From: a bacterium
Lineage (GTDB): Bacteria; Verrucomicrobiota; Verrucomicrobiia; Limisphaerales; JAJXZI01
DNA length: 40,681 nucleotides
Direction of reading: 5' to 3'
Assembly: GCA_021780115.1 (NCBI GenBank)
Contig: JAJXZI010000289.1
Coordinates: 1 to 40,681 of the forward strand
The translations under genes were made by a program, and so were the position numbers. Positions within the stretch are counted from its first letter, which is position 1. Every line of letters begins with the position of its first letter. The notes beneath the pieces are model-generated. The model was not told the DNA's origin, searched no databases, and saw nothing but the letters and a program-made list of their open reading frames with translations. Positions 1 through 8,539 of this stretch are shown one piece after another.

Positions 1-312
1 CACGGCCACCGTGTGCTAACCGCCAGCGACGGCGCGGAGGGACTCATCGCCTTTGTGCAGCATCGGGAGGAAATCCAACTGGTGGTCGCCGACCTGGTGA
101 TGCCGAATATGGACGGCCTGGAACTGTCCCGCTCCCTGCGCAAACTGGCGCCGCACCTCGGCATCATCCTGGCCACGGGCGAGGACGGGCCGGCGTTGCA
201 GACGGACCTCGCCGCCCTGGGGATCAAGACGCTCCTGCCCAAGCCCTACGATGCCCGGAGTCTGGCGGCGGCCGTTCAGGACGCGCTGGCGCCGCGGCTC
301 CAGCCGTGCTGA
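1..312 (+). CDS. Response-regulator receiver domain, C-terminal part (5'-partial)
   Basis: The frame is open from base 1, so the gene starts upstream of the window; the GTG at base 13 is only an internal codon. The visible ~103 residues are the second half of a CheY-like receiver domain: the phospho-acceptor strand ending in 'LVVADLVMPNMDG' (the D before LVMP is the expected phosphorylated aspartate), the 'ILATGE' strand carrying the switch Thr, and the 'LLPKPYD' strand with the conserved Lys. A short tail follows and the frame stops at TGA 310-312. Because the receiver is at the C-terminus it is either the last domain of a hybrid histidine kinase or a single-domain regulator; the window cannot tell. 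It converges with the MoxR gene, whose end is 34 bp away. Confidence 0.85.
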   Translation, partial: HGHRVLTASDGAEGLIAFVQHREEIQLVVADLVMPNMDGLELSRSLRKLAPHLGIILATGEDGPALQTDLAALGIKTLLPKPYDARSLAAAVQDALAPRLQPC

Positions 313-346
313 CCCGCACGCCGGTGATGGGTGCGGCTTCCCGCCG

Positions 347-1348
347 TCACACGCTGACCGCTTCCGCCGTCTTCGGTACCTGCTGGAGCACCTGGTCAAT
401 GATGTGGTCGGTGGTGATGCCTTCGGCTTCGGCCTCGAAGTTGAGGATGAGCCGGTGGCGCAGCGCGGCGTGAGCGATAGCCTGGAGGTCGTCGAAGCTG
501 ACGTTGAAGCGGCCCTGGGCCAGCGCGCGAACTTTACCCGCCAGCAACAACGTCTGGGCGCCGCGCGGGCTGCTGCCGAAGCGCAAGTATTGGCTCGCGA
601 TCGACACGGCGGTCTCGGTCTTGGGATGCGTAGCCAGCACCAAACGCACCGCGTAATCCTTCACGTGCGACGCCACGGGCACCTGCCGCACCAGGCCCAT
701 CAGTTCGATCAGCGCGTCGCGTTGGAGGACTTTGGCGACTTCGGCCCTCGCGGTCTCAGTCGTGCGGTTGAGGACTTCGGTGAGTTCACCCGCCGACGGG
801 TAGCCGACCAGGAGCTTGAAGAAAAACCGGTCCAATTGCGCCTCGGGCAGCGGGTAGGTGCCTTCCTGGTCAATCGGGTTCTGCGTGGCCATGACGAAGA
901 ACGGCTCGACCAGCCGCCGCTGTTCGCCGCCCGCGGTGACCTGGTGCTCCTGCATCGCTTCGAGCAGCGCGGATTGCGTCTTCGGCGTGGCGCGGTTGAT
1001 CTCGTCGGCGAGGACCAGGTGGGCGAAAATCGGCCCGCGCTGGAATTGGAACTCGCGCCGGCCGCCGGGCGTCTCCATGACGATGTTGGTGCCGAGGATG
1101 TCGGCGGGCATGAGGTCGGGCGTGAACTGGATGCGGTTGAAAGAAAGGTCGAGCGCCTCGCCGAGCGTGCGCACCAGCAGCGTTTTGCCGAGGCCGGGCA
1201 CGCCTTCGAGCAGCACGTGCCCGCCGGCGAACACGGCGATCAGCGTGCCCTCGACGATGCCTTCCTGGCCGACGATGACCTTGCCGATCTCGTCGCGGAG
1301 GGTCGCATAGGTTTGGCGAAACGTGGCGATTTGTTCTTCGGTGGTCAT
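347..1348 (-). CDS. MoxR-family AAA+ ATPase
   Basis: A 333-aa protein of normal length for the MoxR/RavA-like AAA_3 family, cytoplasmic ATPases that act as chaperones for the assembly or activation of metal-, VWA- or envelope-linked complexes. Walker A is GVPGLGKT (about residues 49-56), Walker B is LVLADE (111-116) followed by the family-typical INRA, and sensor 1 is ATQNP (154-158). The C-terminal part matches the AAA lid. The ATG at 1346-1348 is used because the protein then begins with the usual 'MTTEEQIATFRQTYATLRDE' type helix; the ribosome site is weak. Usual partners (DUF58 and VWA-domain genes) would lie downstream on the minus strand, but there the convergent receiver gene is found instead, so this copy stands alone here. 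Confidence 0.93.
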   Translation of the reverse strand: MTTEEQIATFRQTYATLRDEIGKVIVGQEGIVEGTLIAVFAGGHVLLEGVPGLGKTLLVRTLGEALDLSFNRIQFTPDLMPADILGTNIVMETPGGRREFQFQRGPIFAHLVLADEINRATPKTQSALLEAMQEHQVTAGGEQRRLVEPFFVMATQNPIDQEGTYPLPEAQLDRFFFKLLVGYPSAGELTEVLNRTTETARAEVAKVLQRDALIELMGLVRQVPVASHVKDYAVRLVLATHPKTETAVSIASQYLRFGSSPRGAQTLLLAGKVRALAQGRFNVSFDDLQAIAHAALRHRLILNFEAEAEGITTDHIIDQVLQQVPKTAEAVSV

Positions 1349-1717
1349 GGGGAAAGGGCTTTCAGGTTTTCAAGATAACAAGCGACCATGCCTTCGGGCG
1401 CTCGCGGCTGATCTCACTTTCGGACCTATGCCGTTAGATCGCACACGTTCCCGTTATACTGGCGGGTGGGCCAATGCAAGTCTATCGCGCCAGAAACCTG
1501 GGGAAATCGCCCCTCTGGCGGTGCGTCCACCACCACTGCGAACGGTCCGAGGCGGGTTGTCCCGAGAAATACCAGTCCCGCCGCTCGCCGCTCACCTTGC
1601 AAACCCCTCCGCGGCCCGGCTTTCGCTCCACGATGTCGCAACATCAAGAGCCGCCCCATTTCGGGGCAATCCCCGCCGCGCTTGCGCCGAGCGCGGCTTG
1701 CCCCGAGAATGTGGCCC
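1349..1717. other. Intergenic region between moxR-like and dapA-like genes
   Basis: This 369-bp stretch has no convincing gene; open frames through it look like random high-GC frames. A TATACT hexamer at 1455-1460 could be a plus-strand -10 box, but the -35 position is poor. Just before the downstream gene there are two small inverted repeats: GCCCC/GGGGC around 1653-1667, and an 8-bp stem GCCGCGCT/AGCGCGGC at 1675-1697 with a 7-nt loop. They may shape the 5' leader of the lyase mRNA. Confidence 0.4.
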
Positions 1718-2611
1718 ATGAACTGGGCCGGAGTCATCCCCGCCATCACCACGCCGTTCCACGCCGACGGGGGCGTGGACCACGCATTCCTCGCACGCCA
1801 CGCCCAATGGCTCGTTGAGAACGGCTGCGCCGGGGTCGTCGCGCTCGGCTCGCTCGGCGAAGGCGCGACGCTGGACTTCGAGGAGAAAATCGAGGTGCTG
1901 CGGACCTGCACCGCCGCGCTTCACGGCCGCGCGCCGTTGGCGGCGGGCATTTCCGCGCTCAGCACCGCCGAGGCGGTCCGCCTGGCCGCCAAGGCGGCGG
2001 CGGCCGGGTGCCAGGGCTTGATGGTGTTACCGCCGTATGTCTATTCGAGCGACGGGCGGGAAATGAAGGCGCACGTCGAAGCGATCTTCCGGGCCACGCC
2101 GCTCTCGTGCCTGCTCTACAACAACCCGGTCGCCTACAAAACCGACTTCGTGCCGGAGCAAATCCGCGAGCTGGCCGAGGCGCATCCGAACCTGCACGCG
2201 GTGAAGGAATCGAGCGGAGACATCCGGCGCCTCGCCGCCATCCGCGCGCTCCTCGGCGAGCGGCTCGCGCTCTTGGTCGGCGTGGACGACTTGATTGTCG
2301 AAGGCGTGCAAGCCGGCGCGGCGGGCTGGATCGCCGGCCTGGCCAACGCCCTGCCGCGCGAGTCGGTGGCGCTCTTCCAGCGGGCGCGCGGTGGCGGACA
2401 GGAAACGACCGCCAAACTCTACCACTGGTTCCTGCCGTTGCTCCGCCTGGACACGGTGACGAAGTTCGTTCAACTCATCAAACTGGCGCAGCAGGAAGTC
2501 GGCATGGGCAGCGCGCGAGTTCGGCCGCCCCGGCTCGAACTCGTCGGCCGGGAACGGGACGACGCCCTGGCCACCATCCGCTCGGCGCTGGCCAGCCGGC
2601 CGCAAACGTGA
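1718..2611 (+). CDS. DapA-family lyase (dihydrodipicolinate synthase superfamily)
   Basis: With the ATG at 1718 the product is 297 aa, the normal size of this TIM-barrel class I aldolase/dehydratase family. A frame extends further upstream, but its sequence is not protein-like, and ATG 1709 (three residues longer) is the only close alternative. The Schiff-base lysine is K163 in 'HAVKESSGD', the catalytic Tyr is Y134 in 'LLYNNPVAY', and the pyruvate-binding GTTGE-type loop reads GSLGE (44-48). True DapA cannot be excluded. However, the next gene is an aldehyde dehydrogenase of the 2-oxoglutarate-semialdehyde type, so a dehydratase or deaminase giving 2,5-dioxopentanoate fits better (5-dehydro-4-deoxyglucarate dehydratase, 2-keto-3-deoxyarabonate dehydratase or pyrroline-4-hydroxy-2-carboxylate deaminase). 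The exact substrate cannot be read from the sequence. Confidence 0.9.
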   Translation: MNWAGVIPAITTPFHADGGVDHAFLARHAQWLVENGCAGVVALGSLGEGATLDFEEKIEVLRTCTAALHGRAPLAAGISALSTAEAVRLAAKAAAAGCQGLMVLPPYVYSSDGREMKAHVEAIFRATPLSCLLYNNPVAYKTDFVPEQIRELAEAHPNLHAVKESSGDIRRLAAIRALLGERLALLVGVDDLIVEGVQAGAAGWIAGLANALPRESVALFQRARGGGQETTAKLYHWFLPLLRLDTVTKFVQLIKLAQQEVGMGSARVRPPRLELVGRERDDALATIRSALASRPQT

Positions 2612-2721
2612 CGGAAGTGCGGCCATGAACCGGCACCCGATTCGCCAACCGAGACCGCGCGCAGCCAGCGCCGGTTGGACGCCCGCGGATCGGGCGGTTT
2701 GAGGGAAAGGATCACCTCCGC

Positions 2722-4317
2722 ATGAAGCTAAACGGCACTTCGATCATTGGTGGCGCCCGCGCCCTGGCCGGCGAACGGAAATTCCGCGCCTTCAATCCCG
2801 TCGCGGACCGCGCGCTGGAGCCGGACTACTTTTCCGCGACGCCGGAAGACGTGGAACGCGCGGCCCGACTGGCGGCGGCGGCGTTCGAGAACTACGCCCA
2901 TGTTTCCGTCCAACGGCGCCGGGATTTCCTGCATGACTTGGCCGCGCGGCTGGAGCAGGCCGGCCCGGCCATCGTCGAACGCGCGAACTGGGAGACCGCT
3001 CTGCCGGTGCCGCGCCTCCAATCCGAACTTGGCCGCACCTGTTTCCAGTTGCGCCTTTACGCCGACCTCGCCGCGGAGGGCGCCTGGCTGGACGCGCGGA
3101 TTGACCACGCCGATCCGCAGCGCCAACCGGTCCCCAAACCGGATGTCCGCTCGATGCTGCGTCCGCTGGGCCCGGTGGCCGTCTTCGGCGCGAGCAATTT
3201 CCCGCTGGCCTACTCGGTGGCGGGCGGCGACACCGCCTCGGCGCTGGCGGCCGGCAATCCGGTCATCGTCAAAGCGCATCCGGCCCATCCCGGCACGAGC
3301 GAGCTGGTCGGACTCACGGTCCAGCAGGCCGTGAAACACGCTGGCCTGCCCGAAGGCGTGTTCTCCCTGCTCTTCGACGGCGGCACCGAGATCGGCACGG
3401 CGTTGGTGAGCCATCCGCTCGTGAAGGCGGTGGGATTCACCGGCTCGCGCCGCGGCGGACGGGCGCTGATGGACCTGGCGGCGGCGCGACCGGAACCAAT
3501 CCCCGTTTATGCGGAAATGGGCAGCGTCAATCCGGTCTTCATCCTGCCGGAGGCGATGGAGCAGCGCGGCGGGGAAATCGCGGCGGGCCTGCACGCGTCC
3601 GTCACTTTGGGCGTCGGGCAATTCTGCACGAATCCCGGCCTCGTGTTCACGCTCAGCGGCGCGGCGACCGACCGATTCCTCCTCCGCCTCGCCGCGTTGA
3701 TCGCCCACACGGCACCGGGTCCGATGCTGACGCCAGGCATTTGCCGGAACTACGGTCTGGGGGTCGCTCGCCTCGCGCAAACCGGCGGCGTGAGCGCGCT
3801 GGCGCGGGGGGAGACTGGCCCAACAGGCTGCTCGGGCGGTGCCGCGTTGTTCCGCGCGACGGCGCACTCGTTCGCGGCGGACAACAGCCTGATGGAGGAA
3901 GTGTTCGGTCCCGCCACGGTGGCGATCGAATGCGGCAGTCGCGAGGAATTGCTCGCCGCCGCGCGAAGTCTGGAAGGCCAGCTCACCGCCAGCGTTCACG
4001 GCACGGAAGCCGACTTGGCCGCGCACCGCGAGTTGCTCGCGATCCTGGAAACCAAGGCGGGCCGGCTCGTCTTCAACGGCTTCCCAACCGGCGTCGAAGT
4101 CTGCCCCGCCATGGTCCACGGCGGACCGTACCCGGCGACGTCCGATGGCCGCTCCACGTCGGTCGGCGGCCGGGCGCTGGCGCGGTTCGCCCGGCCCGTC
4201 GCCTACCAGAACTTTCCCGACGCCGCGTTGCCCGACGAGTTGAAGGAAAGCAATCCGCTCGGCCTCTGGCGTCTGGTGGACGGCCGGCTCGCCCAGCCGG
4301 CAACCACCGCGGGTTGA
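2722..4317 (+). CDS. Aldehyde dehydrogenase (NADP+), probably 2,5-dioxovalerate dehydrogenase
   Basis: A 531-aa enzyme of the ALDH superfamily, in the length and sequence class of NADP-linked 2-oxoglutarate semialdehyde dehydrogenases. The catalytic Cys is C302 in 'GVGQFCTNPG', the general base is E265 in 'VYAEMGSVNPV', N159 lies in 'GASNFPLAYS', and the coenzyme-binding K184 lies in 'VIVKAHPAHPG'. It would oxidise 2,5-dioxopentanoate to 2-oxoglutarate, the step after the lyase encoded 110 bp upstream on the same strand. An AAAGGA-like ribosome site lies about 10 nt before the ATG. The stop TGA overlaps an in-frame TTG of the next gene, which could couple their translation. Substrate specificity is inferred from context. 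Confidence 0.9.
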   Translation: MKLNGTSIIGGARALAGERKFRAFNPVADRALEPDYFSATPEDVERAARLAAAAFENYAHVSVQRRRDFLHDLAARLEQAGPAIVERANWETALPVPRLQSELGRTCFQLRLYADLAAEGAWLDARIDHADPQRQPVPKPDVRSMLRPLGPVAVFGASNFPLAYSVAGGDTASALAAGNPVIVKAHPAHPGTSELVGLTVQQAVKHAGLPEGVFSLLFDGGTEIGTALVSHPLVKAVGFTGSRRGGRALMDLAAARPEPIPVYAEMGSVNPVFILPEAMEQRGGEIAAGLHASVTLGVGQFCTNPGLVFTLSGAATDRFLLRLAALIAHTAPGPMLTPGICRNYGLGVARLAQTGGVSALARGETGPTGCSGGAALFRATAHSFAADNSLMEEVFGPATVAIECGSREELLAAARSLEGQLTASVHGTEADLAAHRELLAILETKAGRLVFNGFPTGVEVCPAMVHGGPYPATSDGRSTSVGGRALARFARPVAYQNFPDAALPDELKESNPLGLWRLVDGRLAQPATTAG

Positions 4318-4406
4318 AAGCGAGACGACAACGCCCGAAGCGGCTTTCCGCCGCGACCGCCAAGGACATTCCGGCGGCGACGCGGCCCGCAACCAACGGA
4401 ACGCCG

Positions 4407-6887
4407 GTGTCCGACGGGCGCGGTCGCGCCGCGGGGGACGGACCGCGGCGGCTGGACACGCGCGCTCCGCGCCGGTGGGCGTTCCGGATAGTGGCAATGA
4501 TCTTGGCGCCGCTGTTGGTTCTGGCGGGGCTGGAAACCGCCTTGCGCCTGGTTCACTATGGTTATCCCACCGGATTTTTTCTCCGCCGCACGATCGACGG
4601 AAAAGACGCGGTCACCGAGAACCAGAGATTTGGCTGGCGGTTCTTCGATCCCGCGCTGGCCCGCGCGCCGCGCCCGACCGTCCTGCCTGCCGTCAAACCC
4701 GCGGAGACGTATCGCATCTTCGTTTTGGGCGAGTCCGCCGCGTTCGGCGATCCGCAGCCGGACTTCGGTTTGCCGCGCGTTTTGGAAGCGCTGCTCAGCG
4801 AACGCTATCCCGGCACGCGCTTCGAGGTCGTCAACGCCGCGATGACCGCGATCAACTCGAATGTTCTCCTGCCGATTGCCCGCGACTGCGCGCGGCAGCA
4901 CGGCGACCTGTGGGTGATTTACATGGGCAACAACGAGGTGGTGGGGCCGTTCGGAGCGGGGACGGTCTTCGGCCCGCAAACGCCCAGTCTGGCGCTCATC
5001 CGCGGCAGTCTCGCGCTCAAGGCGACCCGCACGGGGGAACTGCTCGCCGCCGTGTCGCGCCGGTTGGCCGGACGCCGGACCAGCGAGGCGGATTGGGGCG
5101 GGATGGCGATGTTCCTGAACCATCAGGTGCGGCAGGACGATCCCCGTATGGCGCGGGTGTATGCCCATTTCGCGCGGAACCTTTCCGACATCCTGAAAGT
5201 CGGGCGCGAGCATGGCGTCAAAATGGTCGTCAGCACCGTCGTGAGCAACCTGAAGGACTGCGCGCCGTTTGCCTCCTTGCATCGGCCCGACCTGGACGCG
5301 GCCCAGACCGCCGAGTGGAACCGGCTCTACCAGGCGGGTATGGAAGCCGAACAGGCGGGAAAAAACGCGGAGGCCACCGGCTTCTTCCAGCAGGCCGCGC
5401 GGAGCGATGACTGTTTTGCGGACCTGCAGTTCCGCTGGGGCCGCTGCTGTCTGGCACTCGGGCGCGACGCGGAGGCCCGGCGGCATCTCGTTCTGGCGCG
5501 CGACGACGACGCGCTGCGGTTTCGCGCCGACAGCCGCATCAACGAGGTCATCCGCCAGGCCGCGTCAGGCCGCGAACGGGACGGAATTCTGTTCATCGAT
5601 GCCCAGGAGACGCTGGCGCGGCAAAGCCCACACGGTTTGCCCGGCGGCGAATGGCTCTACGAACACGTTCATCTGAATTTTGACGGGAACTACCAACTGG
5701 CCCGCTGCCTCGCCGACGAAATCGTGAAGGAGTTGCCCGAGGCCGTCACGCGCCGGCCCGAGGCGCGACCGGCGTGGCCGACGCCATCCGACTGCGCCCG
5801 GCGGCTGGCTTGGACCGGGTGGAACCGCTACGAGGCCGCCGCGTCGGTGATGCTGCGCGTCAACGACCCGCCGTTCACTTCGCAACTTGATCACGCGGAG
5901 CAGTACCAACGGCTGCAAGAGCAGATGGAGGAACTTCGGCCCGCGCTCACCCCGGCCGCGTTGCGCCAATCGGCTATGGAGTATCGGCGCGCGCTCGCCG
6001 CGGCGCCGGCGGACTGGGTCCTTCACAAGAACCTCGGCCGCTTGCTCCAGAAGCTGGGCGATCTGTCCGGGGCGGAGGAGTGCTGGCGCCAAGTCACCCA
6101 GTTGCTGCCCCAGGATGGCGAGGCCGCCGTCCAATTGGGTTTGGTGCTGACCCAACTGGGCCGGGCCGACGATGCCATCGGGCAATTGGAAGCGGCGCTG
6201 CGGCTCACGCCGGATTCCGTGCCGGCCCGGAACGGCCTGGGCCTGGCCCTGGCCAGAAAGGGGCAGTATCGCGAAGCCATCCGCGAATACGAACGGGCGC
6301 TGACGGTGATGCCGGACTCCTCCGAGAGCCACTTGAACCTGGGCATGGCGCTGAACACCCTGGGCGAAACCGAAGCGGCCCGGCAACAGTTCCGTCACGC
6401 CCTGGACCGCAAGTTCAACAACGCCGAAGCCCTGGTCACGCTTGGCAAGATGTGCTTCAGCCAGGGCTGGGTGAACGAGGCCCTCACCAACTTCACGGAT
6501 GCCCTCCGCCTGGATCCCACCGAGGCCACGGCCCATTTCTGTCTGGGCGGGGCCCTGGCGTCCCTCGGACGCCGGCGCGAGGCGCGGGAGCATTACGCCG
6601 AGGCCGTGCGGTTGAATCCGGATTACGCCGAGGCCCGCCTGGGCTTGGGCATCGAACTGGGCCGTCAGGGAAAAGACGCGGAGGCGCTGGAACAGTTTGC
6701 CGCGGCGGTCCGGCTCAACCCGGCCTTGCTGGAGGCGCGTCTGAACCTGGGCATCGCCCTGATGAACCAGCAGCGCAACGAGGAAGCGCTCAGCCAATTC
6801 CGGGAAGTCCTCCGGCTCGCTCCGGACCAACCCGTGGCGCGGAAGTATTTCCAGGCCCTCCAAGCCGGGCAGGCCGGCAAGCCGTGA
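4407..6887 (+). CDS. Membrane-anchored SGNH-like domain with TPR array
   Basis: From GTG 4407 the product is about 826 aa. Alternatives are TTG 4314, which overlaps the stop of the dehydrogenase gene, and ATG 4497, which would remove the basic residues before the membrane segment and is less likely. A charged N-terminus is followed by one hydrophobic helix ('FRIVAMILAPLLVLAGLE') and a periplasmic region. An SGNH/GDSL-like hydrolase fold is suggested by 'FVLGESAAFG' (block I), 'YMGNNEVVGPFG' (block III, Asn-Glu) and 'HVHLNFDGN' near the domain end. A TPR pair interrupts this domain (near 5.3-5.5 kb), and eight consecutive TPRs fill the C-terminal third (about 6.0-6.9 kb). The role is probably protein-protein scaffolding and possibly acyl-ester modification of an envelope polymer; activity is uncertain. 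It converges with the subtilase gene. Confidence 0.85.
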   Translation: MSDGRGRAAGDGPRRLDTRAPRRWAFRIVAMILAPLLVLAGLETALRLVHYGYPTGFFLRRTIDGKDAVTENQRFGWRFFDPALARAPRPTVLPAVKPAETYRIFVLGESAAFGDPQPDFGLPRVLEALLSERYPGTRFEVVNAAMTAINSNVLLPIARDCARQHGDLWVIYMGNNEVVGPFGAGTVFGPQTPSLALIRGSLALKATRTGELLAAVSRRLAGRRTSEADWGGMAMFLNHQVRQDDPRMARVYAHFARNLSDILKVGREHGVKMVVSTVVSNLKDCAPFASLHRPDLDAAQTAEWNRLYQAGMEAEQAGKNAEATGFFQQAARSDDCFADLQFRWGRCCLALGRDAEARRHLVLARDDDALRFRADSRINEVIRQAASGRERDGILFIDAQETLARQSPHGLPGGEWLYEHVHLNFDGNYQLARCLADEIVKELPEAVTRRPEARPAWPTPSDCARRLAWTGWNRYEAAASVMLRVNDPPFTSQLDHAEQYQRLQEQMEELRPALTPAALRQSAMEYRRALAAAPADWVLHKNLGRLLQKLGDLSGAEECWRQVTQLLPQDGEAAVQLGLVLTQLGRADDAIGQLEAALRLTPDSVPARNGLGLALARKGQYREAIREYERALTVMPDSSESHLNLGMALNTLGETEAARQQFRHALDRKFNNAEALVTLGKMCFSQGWVNEALTNFTDALRLDPTEATAHFCLGGALASLGRRREAREHYAEAVRLNPDYAEARLGLGIELGRQGKDAEALEQFAAAVRLNPALLEARLNLGIALMNQQRNEEALSQFREVLRLAPDQPVARKYFQALQAGQAGKP

Positions 6888-6948
6888 AGAAGCCGAGCCA
6901 GCGAACGACGCCCAGCCAGGCCGTTCATGGCCGGGAGCTTGCCGGGGC

Positions 6949-8343
6949 CTATGGAAGCGGCGGTCTCAGCGCGGGAGAATTCAGCAGAGCGGCCTGGACC
7001 GCCGGGAGACCTTTGTCGCTGGTTTCAGCCAGGCCCGCCGCCAGGCCGCTGGCATAGGCCGAGGCGGCGGAGGTTCCCATGACAAAGTACGGCTGGTTCT
7101 GGTAGTAGATGATGCTCGAGCCGGGGGCCATGAGCTTCACGAAATCGCCCCGATTGGCGTAACTGGCGATCTGGCCCGGGGCGTCGCCGGCCGTCACGGC
7201 GGTCACTTCCGGATACGCCGCCGGGTACTCCGGCGTGGTGACGGGCTGGTTGCCGGCCGCGGCGAAAAAGACGACGCCTTGCTGGCTGGCCTGCTGAATG
7301 ACCTCGTGCAGGAACGGATTGTCCGCCGGGCTGCCGAGGCTCAGGTTGATCGGATTGGCCCCGGCGTTCACGGCGCTGGCGATGCCCAGCGCAACGTCGA
7401 AGGTGGTCGTGCTGGGGCTGTTGCCGTAAACGTCCACCGGCAGGACTTGCACGGAGGAACTGCCGCCCGTCACGTTCTGCAAACTCCGCAGCAGCGTCTC
7501 GGCCATCGAGGTGCCGTGGGTCGGGACGCTGGGGTCCGGCGTGGCGCTGCCGACCACGGAGACGGCGGGCAGCAGAAACGCATCGAGGCCGCCGCCGAGC
7601 GGTTGCACCGGCGTGTCAACCAAGCCCACGACAATGCGCCCGGTGGAAGGCGGCGCCTTGACCTGCAAACTCACCGGCGCCGCGGACGCCGCCAGCAGAT
7701 TTTGCGGCAACTGGGGCCGGTCAATCGGATAGTTGGAATCCACCGCGGCGACGTCCGGATTCGCGGCCAGCGTCGCCCGGGCCGCCTGGGCCGCGTCGGC
7801 GCTGTCGAATTTGAGGAGGTAGGCATCGAGGCTGTCGAGATGGCCGATCACTTTGGCGTGGAGTTGCCGGGCCAGGTCGTCAATCTTCGCCCCGTGCTTG
7901 AGGCGGACGACCAGTTCATCGGGGATGGGCTTGACGGTTTTTCCGGTTTTGGTCCCGCCCGCCGCGATCAGCTTGGTGGCCTCGCGCAACGAGGTCTTGA
8001 AGACGAACAGGCGCGGGTGGCCGTTGGTTTCCGGGACCAGCGCGAAGTTCGCATCGCCCAGCAGACGCCGCAACCCCTCCGTCACCGGCAGGTTCTTGAA
8101 TTTGCTGGAAGCGATGGATTCGGTGCCCGGCTCCAGATAGACCTGCCAGCCGGTGGCGGCGGCGACCTCCTCGAGCACCTGGGCCAGCGGCTGGTCACGC
8201 ACGTCCGCGTCCAGGCGATTCTCGGCCGGGTGCCAGGTGAGCGCCCCGGCGGCGCCCGCGACGAGCGGCGCGAAACCGAGCAGCAAACCCCACCCCAGCC
8301 GGGCGAAGCGGCGAAGTCGATCCAGCGTGGCACCCATGTTCAT
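6949..8343 (-). CDS. Secreted subtilisin-like (S8) peptidase with STN-like N-terminal domain
   Basis: A 464-aa protein starting at ATG 8343 (ATG 8337 is also possible). Residues 1-33 form a signal peptide: 'RLRRFARLGW' then a hydrophobic core and an AGAAGA cleavage region. Residues ~37-105 resemble an STN domain (secretin/TonB short N-terminal: 'DVRDQPLAQVLEEVAAATGW...'). Residues ~138-208 look like a subtilase propeptide. The peptidase follows, with Asp D243 in 'GLVDTPV', His H276 in 'PTHGTSMAE', oxyanion Asn N365 in 'AAAGNQP' and Ser S425 in 'MGTSAAS', so the catalytic set is complete. The protein is short for the family and ends soon after the Ser block. It is probably exported to the periplasm or outside; the substrate is unknown. 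A 125-bp repeat lies 72 bp upstream of the start. Confidence 0.9.
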   Translation of the reverse strand: MNMGATLDRLRRFARLGWGLLLGFAPLVAGAAGALTWHPAENRLDADVRDQPLAQVLEEVAAATGWQVYLEPGTESIASSKFKNLPVTEGLRRLLGDANFALVPETNGHPRLFVFKTSLREATKLIAAGGTKTGKTVKPIPDELVVRLKHGAKIDDLARQLHAKVIGHLDSLDAYLLKFDSADAAQAARATLAANPDVAAVDSNYPIDRPQLPQNLLAASAAPVSLQVKAPPSTGRIVVGLVDTPVQPLGGGLDAFLLPAVSVVGSATPDPSVPTHGTSMAETLLRSLQNVTGGSSSVQVLPVDVYGNSPSTTTFDVALGIASAVNAGANPINLSLGSPADNPFLHEVIQQASQQGVVFFAAAGNQPVTTPEYPAAYPEVTAVTAGDAPGQIASYANRGDFVKLMAPGSSIIYYQNQPYFVMGTSAASAYASGLAAGLAETSDKGLPAVQAALLNSPALRPPLP

Positions 8344-8414
8344 GTCCCAGTCAGACTGCGTGCGCCAATATTGCGTTCCGACAGGCATTGAGCAAGGACG
8401 CTGTTCCCGGTCGT

Positions 8415-8539
8415 CGCGCCGCGGCTTGCGGGACCGCTGCGCGCGCCGCGACCTGGATGTCGTTCCCATTGGCCCGATGCGGCCGGCATCGGGCGGCAGG
8501 CTGTCGGCGGCTGATGGAAGCGGGCTTGTCGTCTCAGAG
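8415..8539. repeat. 125-bp dispersed direct repeat, copy 1
   Basis: This 125-bp block recurs at 11404-11528 in the same orientation with only two mismatches (TT here versus CC there at bases 8426-8427). It contains a perfect 9-bp hairpin, GCCCGATGC / GCATCGGGC (8472-8480 and 8486-8494) with a 5-nt GGCCG loop. Downstream it borders directly on the left end of an IS5-type remnant. Both copies lie a short way upstream of a minus-strand gene start. No convincing protein is encoded. Confidence 0.9.

Noticed and set aside
314-336. Small inverted repeat CCGCAC/GTGCGG between the receiver and MoxR genes as a bidirectional terminator
   Set aside because: Six-bp stem with an 11-nt loop and no U-tract on either side; too weak to call.
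251-1378. Plus-strand 375-codon frame opposite the MoxR gene
   Set aside because: Antisense shadow of a clear AAA+ ATPase; composition is His/Arg/Asp-rich without motifs.
2728-4497. Minus-strand 589-codon frame opposite the aldehyde dehydrogenase
   Set aside because: The sense strand encodes a complete enzyme with all catalytic residues; the antisense frame has no domain.
8415-8539. The 125-bp repeat as an att site pair of an integrative element
   Set aside because: No integrase or tRNA gene is present, and both copies are much longer than typical att cores; a dispersed repeat is simpler.
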